DNA from: Antedon mediterranea
Lineage: Eukaryota > Echinodermata > Crinoidea > Comatulida > Antedonidae
Length of the DNA: 64,000 nucleotides
Reading direction: 5' to 3'
Assembly: GCF_964355755.1 (NCBI RefSeq)
Contig: NC_092672.1
Span: 38,188,501-38,252,500 of the forward strand
In this document: positions 1 to 12,700 of the stretch, piece by piece
Layout: every line of letters begins with the position of its first letter
How positions within the stretch are numbered: position 1 is the first letter of the stretch
Translations under genes and position numbers: made by a program
The notes under the pieces: generated by a model
Databases searched by the model: none
Seen by the model: only the letters and a program-made list of their open reading frames with translations
Told to the model about the DNA's origin: nothing

Positions 1-540
1 AAGAATGAGGAACATTAACGTAAAACAACGGCAATTAAATACAATTTATATTGGAATTATTCACACATAAATGCGCTCTTCTATCTTTCAGCGAAATTTC
101 ATCCTTGATAAAATTATTTTCTTAGCGTTATAAAGTGTTTTCCTGACACATTTAGATTCCCATAAGAGGAAATTCATGCTAATTTACCCAGTGACAAAAT
201 ATACAATGAAAATACATTGATATAGGTGTCTCAATGTCAATTCTGGATTAACCGTTTATTGTCGTATTTAGTTTAGCGAAGCAATAGCATTCATTTCCAC
301 TAACATAATAACACTTCAAAAGTAATCAAATTTAATTACATAATTCAATAAACCTTACTTTTCTATATGAGTATCTTTAATCATATAATTGGTATTGTTC
401 GGTTCTGTATTGTTTTCTTATCAAAATCTCGCATCATCAAATTGATTTTCATTTTCCTCTATTCTTTAGTTCGTAAACAGGGATACGTATGGTTCGAAAG
501 AAATGAGAGACCAACAATCAGTGCTAGTAAATAAGCCTAA

Positions 541-716
541 AAGGCCAATTTACACAGACAAGCGGAAATAGAAATTATAGAATCAATGTTATTCCAGTTT
601 ATGACCATTTCACAAAACGTGGAGCGGACAGGCGGTTCCGGATCAGGATAGATACAATGGGACAAGCTACGCGGTTGTTCGCTTACTGATACCGCTCGTC
701 TGTGTAAATTGGCCTT
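541..716. mobile_element. Fold-back MITE with 25-bp TIRs
   Basis: The left end AAGGCCAATTTACACAGAC at 541 is the inverse of the right end finishing at 716. The arms at 541-565 and 692-716 pair over 25 bp with one mismatch. There is no coding capacity. The flanks (TAA left, AAG right) do not give a clear target duplication. No second copy of this family was seen in the window. Confidence 0.75.
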
Positions 717-1099
717 AAGTCACCACATTTTTTTGGCCAATCCTACGTGACCAGCAGGCAAATTATTTTTTATCTTTAGACTTGGGCCTAAATCTGTATA
801 TTCTTCGGTTTCTTACTTACGTCGTCTTTTAAACGGTAAAAAAAAACCACTTTTAAACATCTTGGCTAAATATCAAAATAAATATTTACAAATATAAAAT
901 AATAAGATAAATTTCTGGAATAAATTAATAACTAATACATGGGTTCCAGAGAATCAATTGTAATTTGATATTTAGTTATGAATATTAATAAGAAAATTAA
1001 TTATTAATTAGTATTCTTGACAATGTCATTATTTTTTTATAAGTCTATATAACTTGGCGGTTCCTGATTGCCTAATTATCTCAAAGTCCTTGGTTCGAG

Positions 1100-1133
1100 C
1101 ATGGAGAAATAAGTTCTAACTTATTTCTCCATG
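1100..1133. repeat. Perfect 16-bp-arm palindrome flanked by 9-bp direct repeats
   Basis: Arms 1100-1115 and 1118-1133 are exact reverse complements around a 2-bp centre, starting CATGGAG and ending CTCCATG. TGGTTCGAG occurs at 1091-1099 and again at 1132-1140, overlapping the last two bases of the palindrome. A matching arrangement exists at 58816-58862. Confidence 0.85.
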
Positions 1134-1450
1134 GTTCGAGTCATTTTTAAAGGTTTCCTGATAATTAAGACACACTTAATAAACATCTATGCATATTTAC
1201 TTACAGCTTATATCCCTAAGTACACAAACATATGTAATAAAAAGCACTCCATTTACATCAGTATACTACAATTTTATTATTATTTGGACAAATGATAATA
1301 CAAAAATATCGATTATAATTTTATTACCATATTCATTCTTCGTCCAACTTTTACGATTATTGATTTCCGATATTTTAGTGCAGACTTTACTTTGGTCTAC
1401 AATAATAAATGACTGTATTTAGTGTACAATATTTTAAAGACTATAGACAG

Positions 1451-1740
1451 TGAGTGAGTGGCCGAGCGGTTAAGACAGTGGAACCGTAATCACGTAGCCA
1501 TAACATCGGCAGGGGAACGAGTCTTCTCGGATAAGGACTATAAACCGTAGGTCCAGTGTACACAACTTGCTCGTGTGCACTTTAAAGAACCTAGTACATC
1601 TTTCGAGACGAGTAGGGGGTTACCCCAGTGTATTAGTACATCACAGCCACTGATCACCAACTGGGCCCTCTGGGAGATCAGTCTTTGACTGAAGAGGTCA
1701 CCCAGTATAAAGATAAAAACAAACAAAAACAAGACACAAT
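1451..1740 (+). mobile_element. tRNA-derived SINE
   Basis: The head has a Pol III A-box-like TGGCCGAGCGG at 1459-1469, as in Leu/Ser tRNAs, and a degenerate B-box-like stretch near 1513-1523. A non-tRNA body of about 200 bp follows, with an A-rich 3' end (AAAAACAAACAAAAACAAG, about 1715-1733). Target duplications were not evident. Boundaries are approximate. Confidence 0.6.
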
Positions 1741-1834
1741 TGCCTTCCATATATGTTTACATTGAGTTTTTATTTAAAGTAACTGCATAATTGTTTAATA
1801 TACTATTATAAGGGGTATTCTTTCGTCTTTATTC

Positions 1835-2219
1835 TTAAAGATGTATTGTCCCTTGAAACACAAAAAAAAGAAAAAAAAAACAAAGATTTCAAACCACGAG
1901 TATACATTATGCATGATGCTAATTAGGATTGTTTACAACTCATCGCGGTTGAGGAGGTGTTTTCACACAGATCGCGAGGAAGTTGATTATGCATACAGAG
2001 TAGCCAAACAAGCGCGTTGCATTATGAGATATGTTTTGATTGAAAAGTTTGACTGGAAGTCAAAGTTATTTTTTGAACACAAAAACGTCCGTATTTTTGT
2101 TAAATTATTGTTATTATTTGGTTAACTCATTTTCGGTGATAGTTAATAACTATTATGATACTCGAAATATTAAAAAAAAAATTTTTTTGGAATTAGTCAA
2201 AGGGACAATACATCTTTAA
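1835..2219. mobile_element. Fold-back element family 3, copy 1
   Basis: The left end TTAAAGATGTATTGTCCC (from 1835) is mirrored by GGGACAATACATCTTTAA ending near 2219, giving about 22-bp terminal inverted repeats. The interior includes an open frame (1841-2125) that starts inside the TIR and has no recognisable domain, so I read it as chance. A diverged second copy is at 3859-4182. Confidence 0.7.
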
Positions 2220-3245
2220 ACATCAGTTGCCAAACAATCGCTCTAACCTGAGATCCATGCTGCAAAATGGGATAAAATAAACACGACCATCAACAACAAA
2301 AACATTAAGATGTTGAGGAAAAGGCCTCTGTAAATATCTATATCTAAATATCTATTTGACATTGTCGTTTGCGACAGACGTCTTCCATACTACTACTAGA
2401 GAGATAGGCCCATACTGCTACTACTATCCGTCAGACAATATCATCAGATATCAGATTTTATGTGTGTTTATTTTATTAGGTTGGACAAATAAAATGAATT
2501 AATGAATAATGATATTGTTGTCTAAAATGACCACTTAATCTTTCTAAATGGTTAATATTTTATTTATTTTGTTGGCGTTTTTTGTACCTAAATCTAGATT
2601 AATCCACAGTAATTATTAGTATTATTGTTAATTTGTTACTATCGTTTATATTAGCACTTAATTGTTTTAAATTCCTGAAACAGAATGTTGCAGTAAAGGG
2701 CCTAACAATCAAAATATTTAAATGTAATAATATATCAGATTACAATCAATAGTTTGCCTTAAGGTGCTTTAAATAAAAACAGATTAAGTTCAACGTTCAC
2801 TTATTAAGAAAGTACATTCATACAAACAATATAATGGGCTATCTTAATCGCATTGCCTTTTTTGTGAATAATCATTACAAAAACATTCGTGTCCAGTAAT
2901 AAGAACTGATGATAGGCGCACAAGACATTTTAATGGTGTTTTTTGGAATGCCAAATGAATATTACTGTGCCTCGATCTCCTTTTGTATGCAAATATTCTA
3001 TTTTTACTGTTTCATGTTTTATGTATAGCAAGAACAAATTTGAAAAAAAAAGAAACTCCGATATACTCCATTACTCCGGACTCCAACGTACCCACAACCA
3101 CGTACACCACTGTGTGGCGGTATAGATGTAGTTTAAAACATTCGTCCACACACCTGTGCGCAATTCAGTTAGGCTTATTATTCCCCTATATTTACATTTA
3201 CATTTGATCATTGCTGATATTGTATTGAATTTTCTTGTGTCGACA

Positions 3246-3284
3246 CCCCCCCCCCCCACCCACCTATTCCCCCCCCCCCCCCCA
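3246..3284. repeat. Poly-C homopolymer patch
   Basis: Long C runs are interrupted only by short ACCCACCTATT-like segments (about 3246-3284). Likely to be unstable and prone to sequencing-length error. Confidence 0.9.
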
Positions 3285-3593
3285 ATAACAAGCTGCTGTA
3301 GACGATACAAACAGTTATTTGATGTACCTAACATTGTACCTACCAGTGTAACACTTAATAACGACTTAAAATTCCTTTTAAAAAAACTCGAAACTAAAAA
3401 CGTAAACGGAAATAGTAAAAAATAAAAGCCATTGTACAAAAAAAAGCGAATAGAGAGATCTTGTAAAGGTGTATCTTCATGGCAGCCCAAGTGGAGAAGG
3501 ACATGGACCTCTCGGCGACGAGGCTGTAAAATCAAAACTTTTTCACCTAACATTTAGCCTAGGTTTATTATGATATTTGTTTTATCGTTGCAG

Positions 3594-3747
3594 GAATATA
3601 GTATCCGGTTTCCTACTGGATTTGCATCGTCAACCGTACGATGCCTGTGGAATGCAGCTGACACAAACTAGTTACATGCCTGTCTTCATCTTCTACATGT
3701 TCCTAATGACGTCCACTATTCCTGTCATGTGTTTCTTTGATGTACAA
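3594..3747 (+). CDS. MFSD6: MFSD6-like exon A (loop plus about TM6)
   Basis: Acceptor TTGCAG ends at 3593 and donor GTGAGT starts at 3748. One base completes a split codon, then 51 codons run to phase 0. The translation has a polar stretch (LDLHRQPYDACGMQLTQ) followed by a hydrophobic segment YMPVFIFYMFLMTSTIPVM and FFDVQ. It is placed in this gene by strand, by phase match to exon B, and by hydrophobicity. It is the least secure of the four exons because this loop is poorly conserved in the family. A further small exon between A and B cannot be excluded. Confidence 0.68.
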
Positions 3748-6700
3748 GTGAGTAATACGCGCTTTCATAATAATACCACTTTTGTACGCGCGCGTCGTGT
3801 TTCATCAACTTCTAATCTCATGTAATTGATTTTAATCGGAGACGACTTCTATTTTTTCTTAAAGATGTATTGTCTCCTGAAAACATGATAAATGAAAACT
3901 AATTAAGGGGGTTCTTTGTAGTTTTAATAAAGTTATCACTTCCTTAGAAAAAAAAATGATAACAAATAATGGTTTTACTTATAAAATGACAAAATAAATG
4001 GTTAAATTTTACCAAAAATCAACTTGCTGGCAGCCATTTTGCTTTAAATTACAGTTTTTTCAGATAAATATGCATTTGTTCAATCCAATTTTTGGTCAAA
4101 GTGGATAACTATTATGTGACATTAAAATGACATATTCAACCAAAAATTTATTATTTTTTCAGAGGGAAAATACATCTTTAAGTTATAAAGCTTGATTCCA
4201 TCAAGGCACATAACGCCGTGTGAAGTAAATTGACCAATCACAAGCGACAGTTTGTCGTGATTGGTCAAATTACTTGGGAAGCAAGTTGGAACCAGGCTTT
4301 AGTAAAATGATCGTAAACCATTATGCCTACATATTTTTTTCACGAATGTTCGCTGGCATTTATAAATTATTAATTTCCCCGAAATGACTGTTGTTAACAA
4401 TATGTTGATCATTTATTTAATAAATATGGTGATATAATCAGAATTTGTTTATTATGGCCACCATATTGTTCATAGGAACGGTGAATATTATTATATTGCA
4501 TGATTATACCTTTTGATTTGTAGGTGAATAGCACCATTGTCTATACATACTGTTTATTATCATTTTTAGAAATTCTCAATTTTGAAAAACGCTTTAACAG
4601 CGTGTGACCCAGACCACATTATAAACATTTAAATCTTGTCTGGTAAATATGAGATCCAAATGATATCAACATGCTCTTCAAAAACTTTATTTATACTCGA
4701 CATGTAAAAGATAACAGTAAAAATATATACATATGAAGTACAGAATTGCAATGCTTGTACGATCATAAAAATATTGCTTACCAAAAGTTCGAGGAGCAAT
4801 GATGATATTAACATGCTATTAGCAACGAACTTACCACCGATATTTATTCGAATAAACCCCCGCTTTGTGAACAAACAGCAACCCCATTCGCTTCATTGCT
4901 TGGGTTTGATTCATTTCAAAGTTAAAAGTTAAAGCATTCAAAAGAGTTCATATGACAATCGCCTTGATATAATTATTTGGCTCTTTAAAAGTCAGCCATT
5001 ATATAGAGGTATAAGGGTGAATCAACACTTTTTCTGATGGGGTCTACTAAAGAAATAAAAATTGCATTGTATAACAAAAATAAAAATTGTATACTTGTAA
5101 TCTATCATTAACAGAAGCCCACGATACTTTTGTTGAATTTGCACTGAAGCAAAACTCAGCGTCTATTTAAGAATGTATGAATAAAATAGAGGTAGTTTTG
5201 CTTCATTGATTCTGTTAGCTAAAAGCATTCCCAACAAGAGTTCATTGACAAATGCACAAATTGGTTATACATTTGTAAAAATAGTACAAGTCGCCTTATA
5301 TAAGTATTTGGCTCTTTAAAAGCCAGCCATTATAGAGGCATACTCACATTGTTTGCAAGCACAATGTTTTGGTCATGACCTCATAGGCAAACAAGCCTTA
5401 TTATATATTATATTACAATAAAGTATAAGAATTTTAACACAAATTGTTTTATTCAATAGTGTATACATTGTAGATTTATTTCTATGGGAAAAGGTTAATA
5501 AGTGCATGGTAATGCATGCGGCAGTACTTCATCCATGACATGATTTCAAGATTGATAGAGAATAAAATGTTTACCCTAACAAACAAGTGTCACCTTAAAC
5601 CATGTTCACACTATCAAACTTCATTTGTCAAAAAAAATGTGATGTGTCCATATATGGACATGATGATGTCATATCACTACCATATTTGAGCATATAACTA
5701 TCATATTTGAGCACATCACACCTTTTTTGGTAAATTAGTTTGATAGTGTAGACAAAGCAAGACTCCAATTTACCAGGTTATCAGTAGAAAGGTAAAAACA
5801 GGATAAAATAATGCAGTACGGCACGTGATATGAAATCAACCAATCAAATGTAATGGATAAAAACATATATATAACAAATTATAGTAATGCCATTTATTAT
5901 GTTAATAATAATTCAGCATTTATTAGTTTCTTGTTTTTATGTGTGAAGACATTTTAAATATTGTTTTCTTCAATACTGACATATTGAATAACCGTTCGTA
6001 ACCATAGAAATGAAGTTTGTGTCACGTCATGATAACTTAAAGACAAATTGAAAGAAGAGTGGCGATAAAAAAAAAAGAAATATTATCCGAAATATGATAA
6101 CGAATATCATGTAGAATTGCCCATTAACTGTTTTGAGAAACCCAGAATATGTCCGTAATAATGGCTATCAGACACTTAATCCCTTTGCTTATGTTAAGTT
6201 TATACATTTAAGAAAATCGATTTTATGTAGACTAAGTATTTGCTTACAGTTATTGCCTTAAATTGAATAATCCAACACCCAATTGCTTTCTCCTCAATTA
6301 AAAACCAATTAACCATGCATTAATATCTTTAATCGATATCATTTATATATAGCGTCTTTACTGATCAATATAAAGGCGCATTTGTAAGATTTTGTTTATA
6401 TTATAAAGTACATTCTTTAAAAACGTGAGAAAGTACGATCTAAAGCTCTGTCTACAAACAAAAAATGCGATGTTCCATATGGACATGGTGATGTCATATC
6501 ACTATCTTATTTGGGTATATCACTACCATATTTGGGCACGATAACGCAACAATGCTTTAAATATCACTTTTGGAAGTGTATGTTATTACGTTGCGTAGGT
6601 TGCGTCGCTAAAAGGAACCAAGCCTTCTGTAATCCTACAAGCAAATGAAATCAAATAACATTTTTATTTCCTTCATTTTTTTCAATGTACACCTTTTTAT

Positions 6701-9700
6701 TTGAAATAATTGAGTAGATACTTCTATAAACAAACAGGCATTTAATTTGAAAAATGAGTAGAGAATAAAAATATTATAAAAAAATGCAAATGGATAAAGA
6801 AAGGTGTATATTTCAAGAGGTGGAGCTCGTAAAATTTTGACAAGACCTCGAACACACCACAACAAAAAACTGTTTACTGTCATTGTTTCAACTATTTGCT
6901 AACACTCCTGTGGTTAGTAAATGTTAAAGGATATTCGAGATGTACCTATTAACGTAATTCTTTAACCTCCCGTAGAGGCAGTATGTATGTAGGTGGGCAA
7001 CACGTTTTCAGTTACAGTTGCAGATTTGACCCTTTTATTATATCGCAAGTCATCTGAACAAACCATATTTACATTAGTTTTCCAAAATAATTGTTTTTTC
7101 TAGCGACTACTCACGATCAGGCGTCACACGACTTTGCTTAATATGTGATACATTTGAAACACGTGTGATGCTGTATTACTGAATTTTCCTATGATACTGC
7201 AGAAATCAGCTGTCGATTGTCATTGTTCTGCGCAGAATACATTTAGACGCAGTAGATGCGTATACGCGTGGCGCGTCATGGCAACGATGACAGCCCCTAT
7301 TGTCTCAATTAAAATGCATGGACAATTATAGTGAAATACTGAATATTTATATTTTCGCAGAAATTCCCTCAAAGGTACGTTTCTATATAACGTCAAAAGG
7401 CTTGTGGGTAACTGATATATACAACCTTTTAGTAATGTTAATTATCACAATATTCGTCTTCTGTCACAGATAATACTATTTACGATCAATGCTAACTCTA
7501 CCTCCTCTCAGGATATGTGTAATTTGTGGAACACCTCGGGACAGAATTAGCCCACAACGACCCTAACAACTCACTTTTCAGGACCGTTTTGTGCCGATTT
7601 AAACGTATTTACTTCGGATGTATGTTAATGCGTTAATGAACCTTCAAAACCTATTAAATTTAACGAATCATTGTTGAAGGTTCAAGAGTTATCAGTCACT
7701 AACTTTCTCTGATTTCTTGATTTAAACCGAAAGAAGTGCTTAACAACCCTCCGGTTGTACATTTACCGTCGACTCACTAAGGTGCTTATGATAAATATTA
7801 TGCTACTTATACTGTGTATAACAACTAAATTCCAATCGTCTTTATAACGCGGTTAAGTTTTTTTTTAATACAGATAATTATTTTTGTTTAAACTTAAAAA
7901 AAAACCATTAAGCATTATGTAATTAAAGCTGTATAAAAAAATATTCAAATTTTCAAATTCATTTTATTGCATGCAACAAATAAAAGTAAACATTGTTGAA
8001 TTTTTAAAAAAATACAAGTAATTACAAATCAAAAATAATAAATAAAAAAAATAGATATTCGCATTACCAAATAACAAAAATATTAAACAAAGCAGACACT
8101 GTGAAACAAGCCAGTGATCATAATATTTATTTCTGAATTTTTCCTCCATTTAAGTCCGTGAACTTGATACCCATGATGCCAATCTAATTTCATTATTCTA
8201 TCTATTATAGTTATTATCTAATTCTACATCAATTTACTTTTTGAATCGATCGATCTTGATCCTAAAAATGTTTGGGGCAAAAACAGGTTTTTTTTTAACA
8301 AGAATATTCTGGCATAAATTGAAAACTATTCGACTTCAGGCTTGTCTTCCCCCAGAGAAAAATGAAAGAAGAAATCGGTACGGCAAACCTTCCCATTATG
8401 CGTATCGTCGGAGGGGCGCGCGCGCAACGCAAGTTAGTTGAGCAATCACACGCGACAGTTCGGATGATACATCGCGGCAGAATTGGTCAAAAGCGCTTAC
8501 GTTATTTCCATAGCAACAAAATAAGTCGTGTCTACCTTATTATTACGAAGCGTCCAAAATTATTAAATGACAAATGTACGTATTGCCTTAAGCTTCATTA
8601 ACGGTTTAGTAGTATGTCTTCATAATTTAGTACCATTGATGAAGTAAGAAAGTACAAATACCTTAAATATGCATGTGTAGATACTTCAAGTTTCGAATCA
8701 TGGTATCCATTACATGTCCCAATAAATTGGATTCAATTAATTTGCATTAATATTATATACACAGTTATCGTTAAATGCTCGTATTTTATTGATGACGTAA
8801 GTCTATAGCTTTCACAAGCTTTTGCTTTTTTTTAAATATTTTTCCGCCAGGCTAAAACTCTGTCTACACTATCAAACTCTGTGACAAAAAATGTGATATG
8901 CCCATATATGGACATGAAGATGTCATATCACTACAATATTTGGGTATATCACTACCATATTTGGGCACATAACACTTTTTTTGTCAAACTAGTTTGATAG
9001 TGTAAACAGAGATTTACATTGTATATAAATACAGAAGTGAATGTAGAAAACTTTATAACTACCTCCTCTCGCAAACAAGAGGACTGGACCTAATTGGAAG
9101 AAACACGTACAAAAAACATTGCTCATACGCAATGCCCTTGTTTGGAAACGTTTAGACGCGTCGTATCGCACTGTGACGAACACTCCCTGATAAAATTCAA
9201 AGAAAATGCTTTGAAATCGTGAATGTTCTTCATTATTCAGTTAATCAACAAACCTGTTGAGCGTTGCTTATCAACATATCCGCGTCTGTAGCAACAGTGC
9301 GTGTTTTTAACAACCTTAAGTCAAACCAATTCGTGCAGGCAAATATAATATATAAAAACTAATCAGATAAACTATTGTTGTGTTGCATAGCTACCAGGGT
9401 AATGATCTATTGATGCTCAAGAATTAATAAACTGTAAATTGTAAAAGTATAATTATTTCGATCACAAAATAAATGTTTCGGCTTTTACTGAAATTCGTTA
9501 ATTGTACTCGTACAAGACGATGTTCTTACTTAAACGGATAGTTCTCTAGTCTTAATCTTTTCTTGTAGTTTGGATTGGAAGGGTTTTATTTTAGGAAAAT
9601 TTATTTAAAGATGATGTGTAAAAAACTGTGTTATGTACTATAAAAATTTCACAAATCCATTATATCTTCTATGAAAGATAATGATATGATCTTTTTTAAA

Positions 9701-12700
9701 GTAAACGCAGCTATCAACTTACGCTTGGTTCCCACTAGGACGTAGCGCAAGGACTTAAATGCAACTTAAGTGAGTTGACCAATGACAAGCGACAGTTCAA
9801 ATAATTCATCGATTGTGATTGGTCAACTCACTTACGGTGCGTTACGTCCTTGTGTTGCATCTCTAGTGGGAACTAAGCATTGAGCACAAGGGCCACTAAG
9901 CATGAATTGTGTCTAGTTTTTGCTGCTGAGGCGTGGGCTTAGGATCGTAATAGGTTGTAATGTGGGCGTAGGTTTACCGCTTGAATGAAAACCACTTTAG
10001 CAAAGCTAAATGTGTCTTATATTTTGGGTTTCTTGGCACGCAAAGCAACTCACAAAAGAATTGTTTCTATTCATACTGAAAAGAGTTTTTAAACTTAACT
10101 AAAGTTTTCACTTCACTTTTTTCCAAAATCACAAGATTCTAATCTTTTTGGGATTTGCCTTCGTCCATTTTCTTGTATTATCACTTGCCATTTTGTTTTT
10201 GTTACTTTTGTCTTCTGGACGTGAATAAAATGTTCTTTGAATTGAATCATAATTATTTTACTTAACAATTTTAAATTGATAAAGTTTAAAGTGTTAATAA
10301 TAATAATATGAAAAGAAATAGGACAACCACGAACAAGCAAAAGCATTACAACTGTGGCGCCCTTTAGAAATAAAAAAAATATATATTTCAATAATATGCA
10401 TGAAAGAATAGACATTTAGTGATAACAATTTATTATAGTACTGCAAGATAATAAATACTAAACTATAATAAATAATTTAACAAAATAGTAAGTGTGTAAA
10501 TAATAATAAATAATGATGATTGTGACCTCCAGTCACGTGTAAAAGGCAAATAACAGAAACTTGTAACGCGTTATTGTGTCAAACGGTTTTAACTGAAATT
10601 TAATAGAAAAAATAAACAAGAATTAACATCAAAATACTAATTAAGCACTGTATTGTACATACTGATGATTTCTATAGTCAATTCCTTTATATAACATATA
10701 AACAATCTTATTGGCCTATTCTGCAGCTGCGCACTACTTGTGCTCAGTCAAGCGTAACGAACATAATTCTGCACGCCGTGATAACTCACATGGTCTATCC
10801 ATGAAGAATTCTATATTGAAATATAAGTTTCCAATTACATAGCTAAACTAACTACACATGAACTACTAAAATGTTGATCACATAAACTACAATATCGTGG
10901 GTAAATCTACCACAGAATACGATGAATGTCAATCATAATATATAAAGTTATAATATAATTAAAAGCTTCCAACTAATCTAGTCAGGCGAACAGCGCTAAT
11001 CGCATCCTTTAGGCTAGCATAATGCTGTACACAATGGATGGTAACAATCAAGGATGATCGAAACTTAAACTTACAAAATAAAGAAAACTATAAAGTTACA
11101 AATACTAAATCTTACGTCATATGATTCCTAAGTTATTAATTAAATGTATGATAATAATTAAATGCATATAAAAACATACATCTATCTGCGACTATGCCTT
11201 TTGGAATGAAACATGGTGAAGATGACTGCTCACTTTCGGAGAAAACAACACAGTAACCTCGGTAACATGAGAAGCAAGAAAGGTAATTTAAAAATAAAGT
11301 ATGGGACGCCAAATGCGTCGTACTCAAGCTGTAACAATGATAACATTTTTTCTCTGCAAATAAGACAGATTTTTTTTAAATTAATGATATATTTTATATA
11401 TATATAAACAAATCAGGCAAAGAACATTAATTCTAAACCGCCCGGTAATATACTGAAATTTAATTAATTAATTTGAAACGATAAAGATGAGGAAATCTGT
11501 GAGAATGAGAAAAAGTCGCCCCAACCGAGACTCGAACTCGGACCGCCTGCTTGATATGCAGATGTCCTACCCATTAGACCACTGGGGCTTTCATGATATT
11601 GTTCGAACTCGATATATATATATTTTTAGATCGTCTGATTCCACACCTTCGAGAAACCTTGACGGCCAACATTGATATGCTTCAGATCTATAACAAGATC
11701 TATTTCGAGTGTTATAATCATGATATGAGTCGAAGGTGTGGAAACATCCATCAAGTTGACTTTGAACTTGAACAGCACTTTAGCTTCTGGTTGATCAACT
11801 CAACTCAACTTATAATAATAATAATAATAATAATGTTCATTTTACTACAGCGCAAAATCAACAGAAAAAAGAAGAGCAAAAACTAAAGAAAATACAAATT
11901 AAAAAGGTGGGATTTCAGGAGTTGTTTGAATGTGGTGAGGGATTCAGCATTCCTGATATAATTTGGAAGGGCGTTCCAGAGAACAGCTGCTGACCACGAA
12001 AAGGCACGTTGTCCATAACATTTTGCATGTTGAAGGCCGTGAACTTACTTCGTTACGTCCGAATGGCGATTTTTTTTTCGTACATAAGTTGGGGACCCCT
12101 TAATGAAACGTCACAAAATAAACATGAATAATTCATCAGTTAAATTTTCTTGTTCCGTGTGCACCCAAGCGTATAGCAACAAGAAGTGACACAACTGCGA
12201 TACGATTCTAGGCCTATGGTTGCGACGTGCGATTTCATAAAAGAATAGCGGCGTTTTGTGTGGATTTTCGAAATAATCAGCCTTTAGTTTATGATAGTGT
12301 TTTTAATATAATGTATTACTAAAGAATTACGTGTTAAAATTATAGTTTCTATTAATACTATTAGGCCTAATTATTAGTCTCTAAAGCCCATGTCTATTCT
12401 AGTAGTCTGTGTGGGTGTGACGTGTATGTTACTGTTAGGTATGACACAGTCCGAGTAATAAATCAGCAAAATTAAACAATTACATTACACAAAAATACAT
12501 TTTTTATTCTCGTGGTTCTAATCTTTCCATCTCATGTGTTCATAATTTAACGCGCATTTTTAAAGTTCATTTGAGTTGAGTACATGCATATTGTTTGATA
12601 ATAAAATAGCAGAATTAAAAAATTACAGTACACAAATTATACACATCTTCTTGTGGGTCTAAGCTTTCTATGGGCTATGTCTAATTACTACTTAGTTGAA

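Larger units (their letters stand above)
1..3593 (+). other. Intron (or upstream) sequence of the MFSD6-like gene
   Basis: No exon of the transporter's N-terminal half was recognised. The stretch holds a MITE (541-716), a short palindrome (1100-1133), a SINE (1451-1740), a fold-back element (1835-2219) and a G/C homopolymer patch around 3246-3284 (C runs on the plus strand). The rest is AT-rich and featureless to me. Confidence 0.6.

Noticed and set aside
1841-2125. 94-codon frame inside a fold-back element, considered as a transposon protein
   Set aside because: It starts within the terminal repeat, has a poly-Lys run from an A tract and shows no transposase motif.
3071-3553. 160-codon minus-strand open frame
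   Set aside because: It spans a poly-G/C run and overlaps the region before exon A. Composition is biased and no domain is visible.
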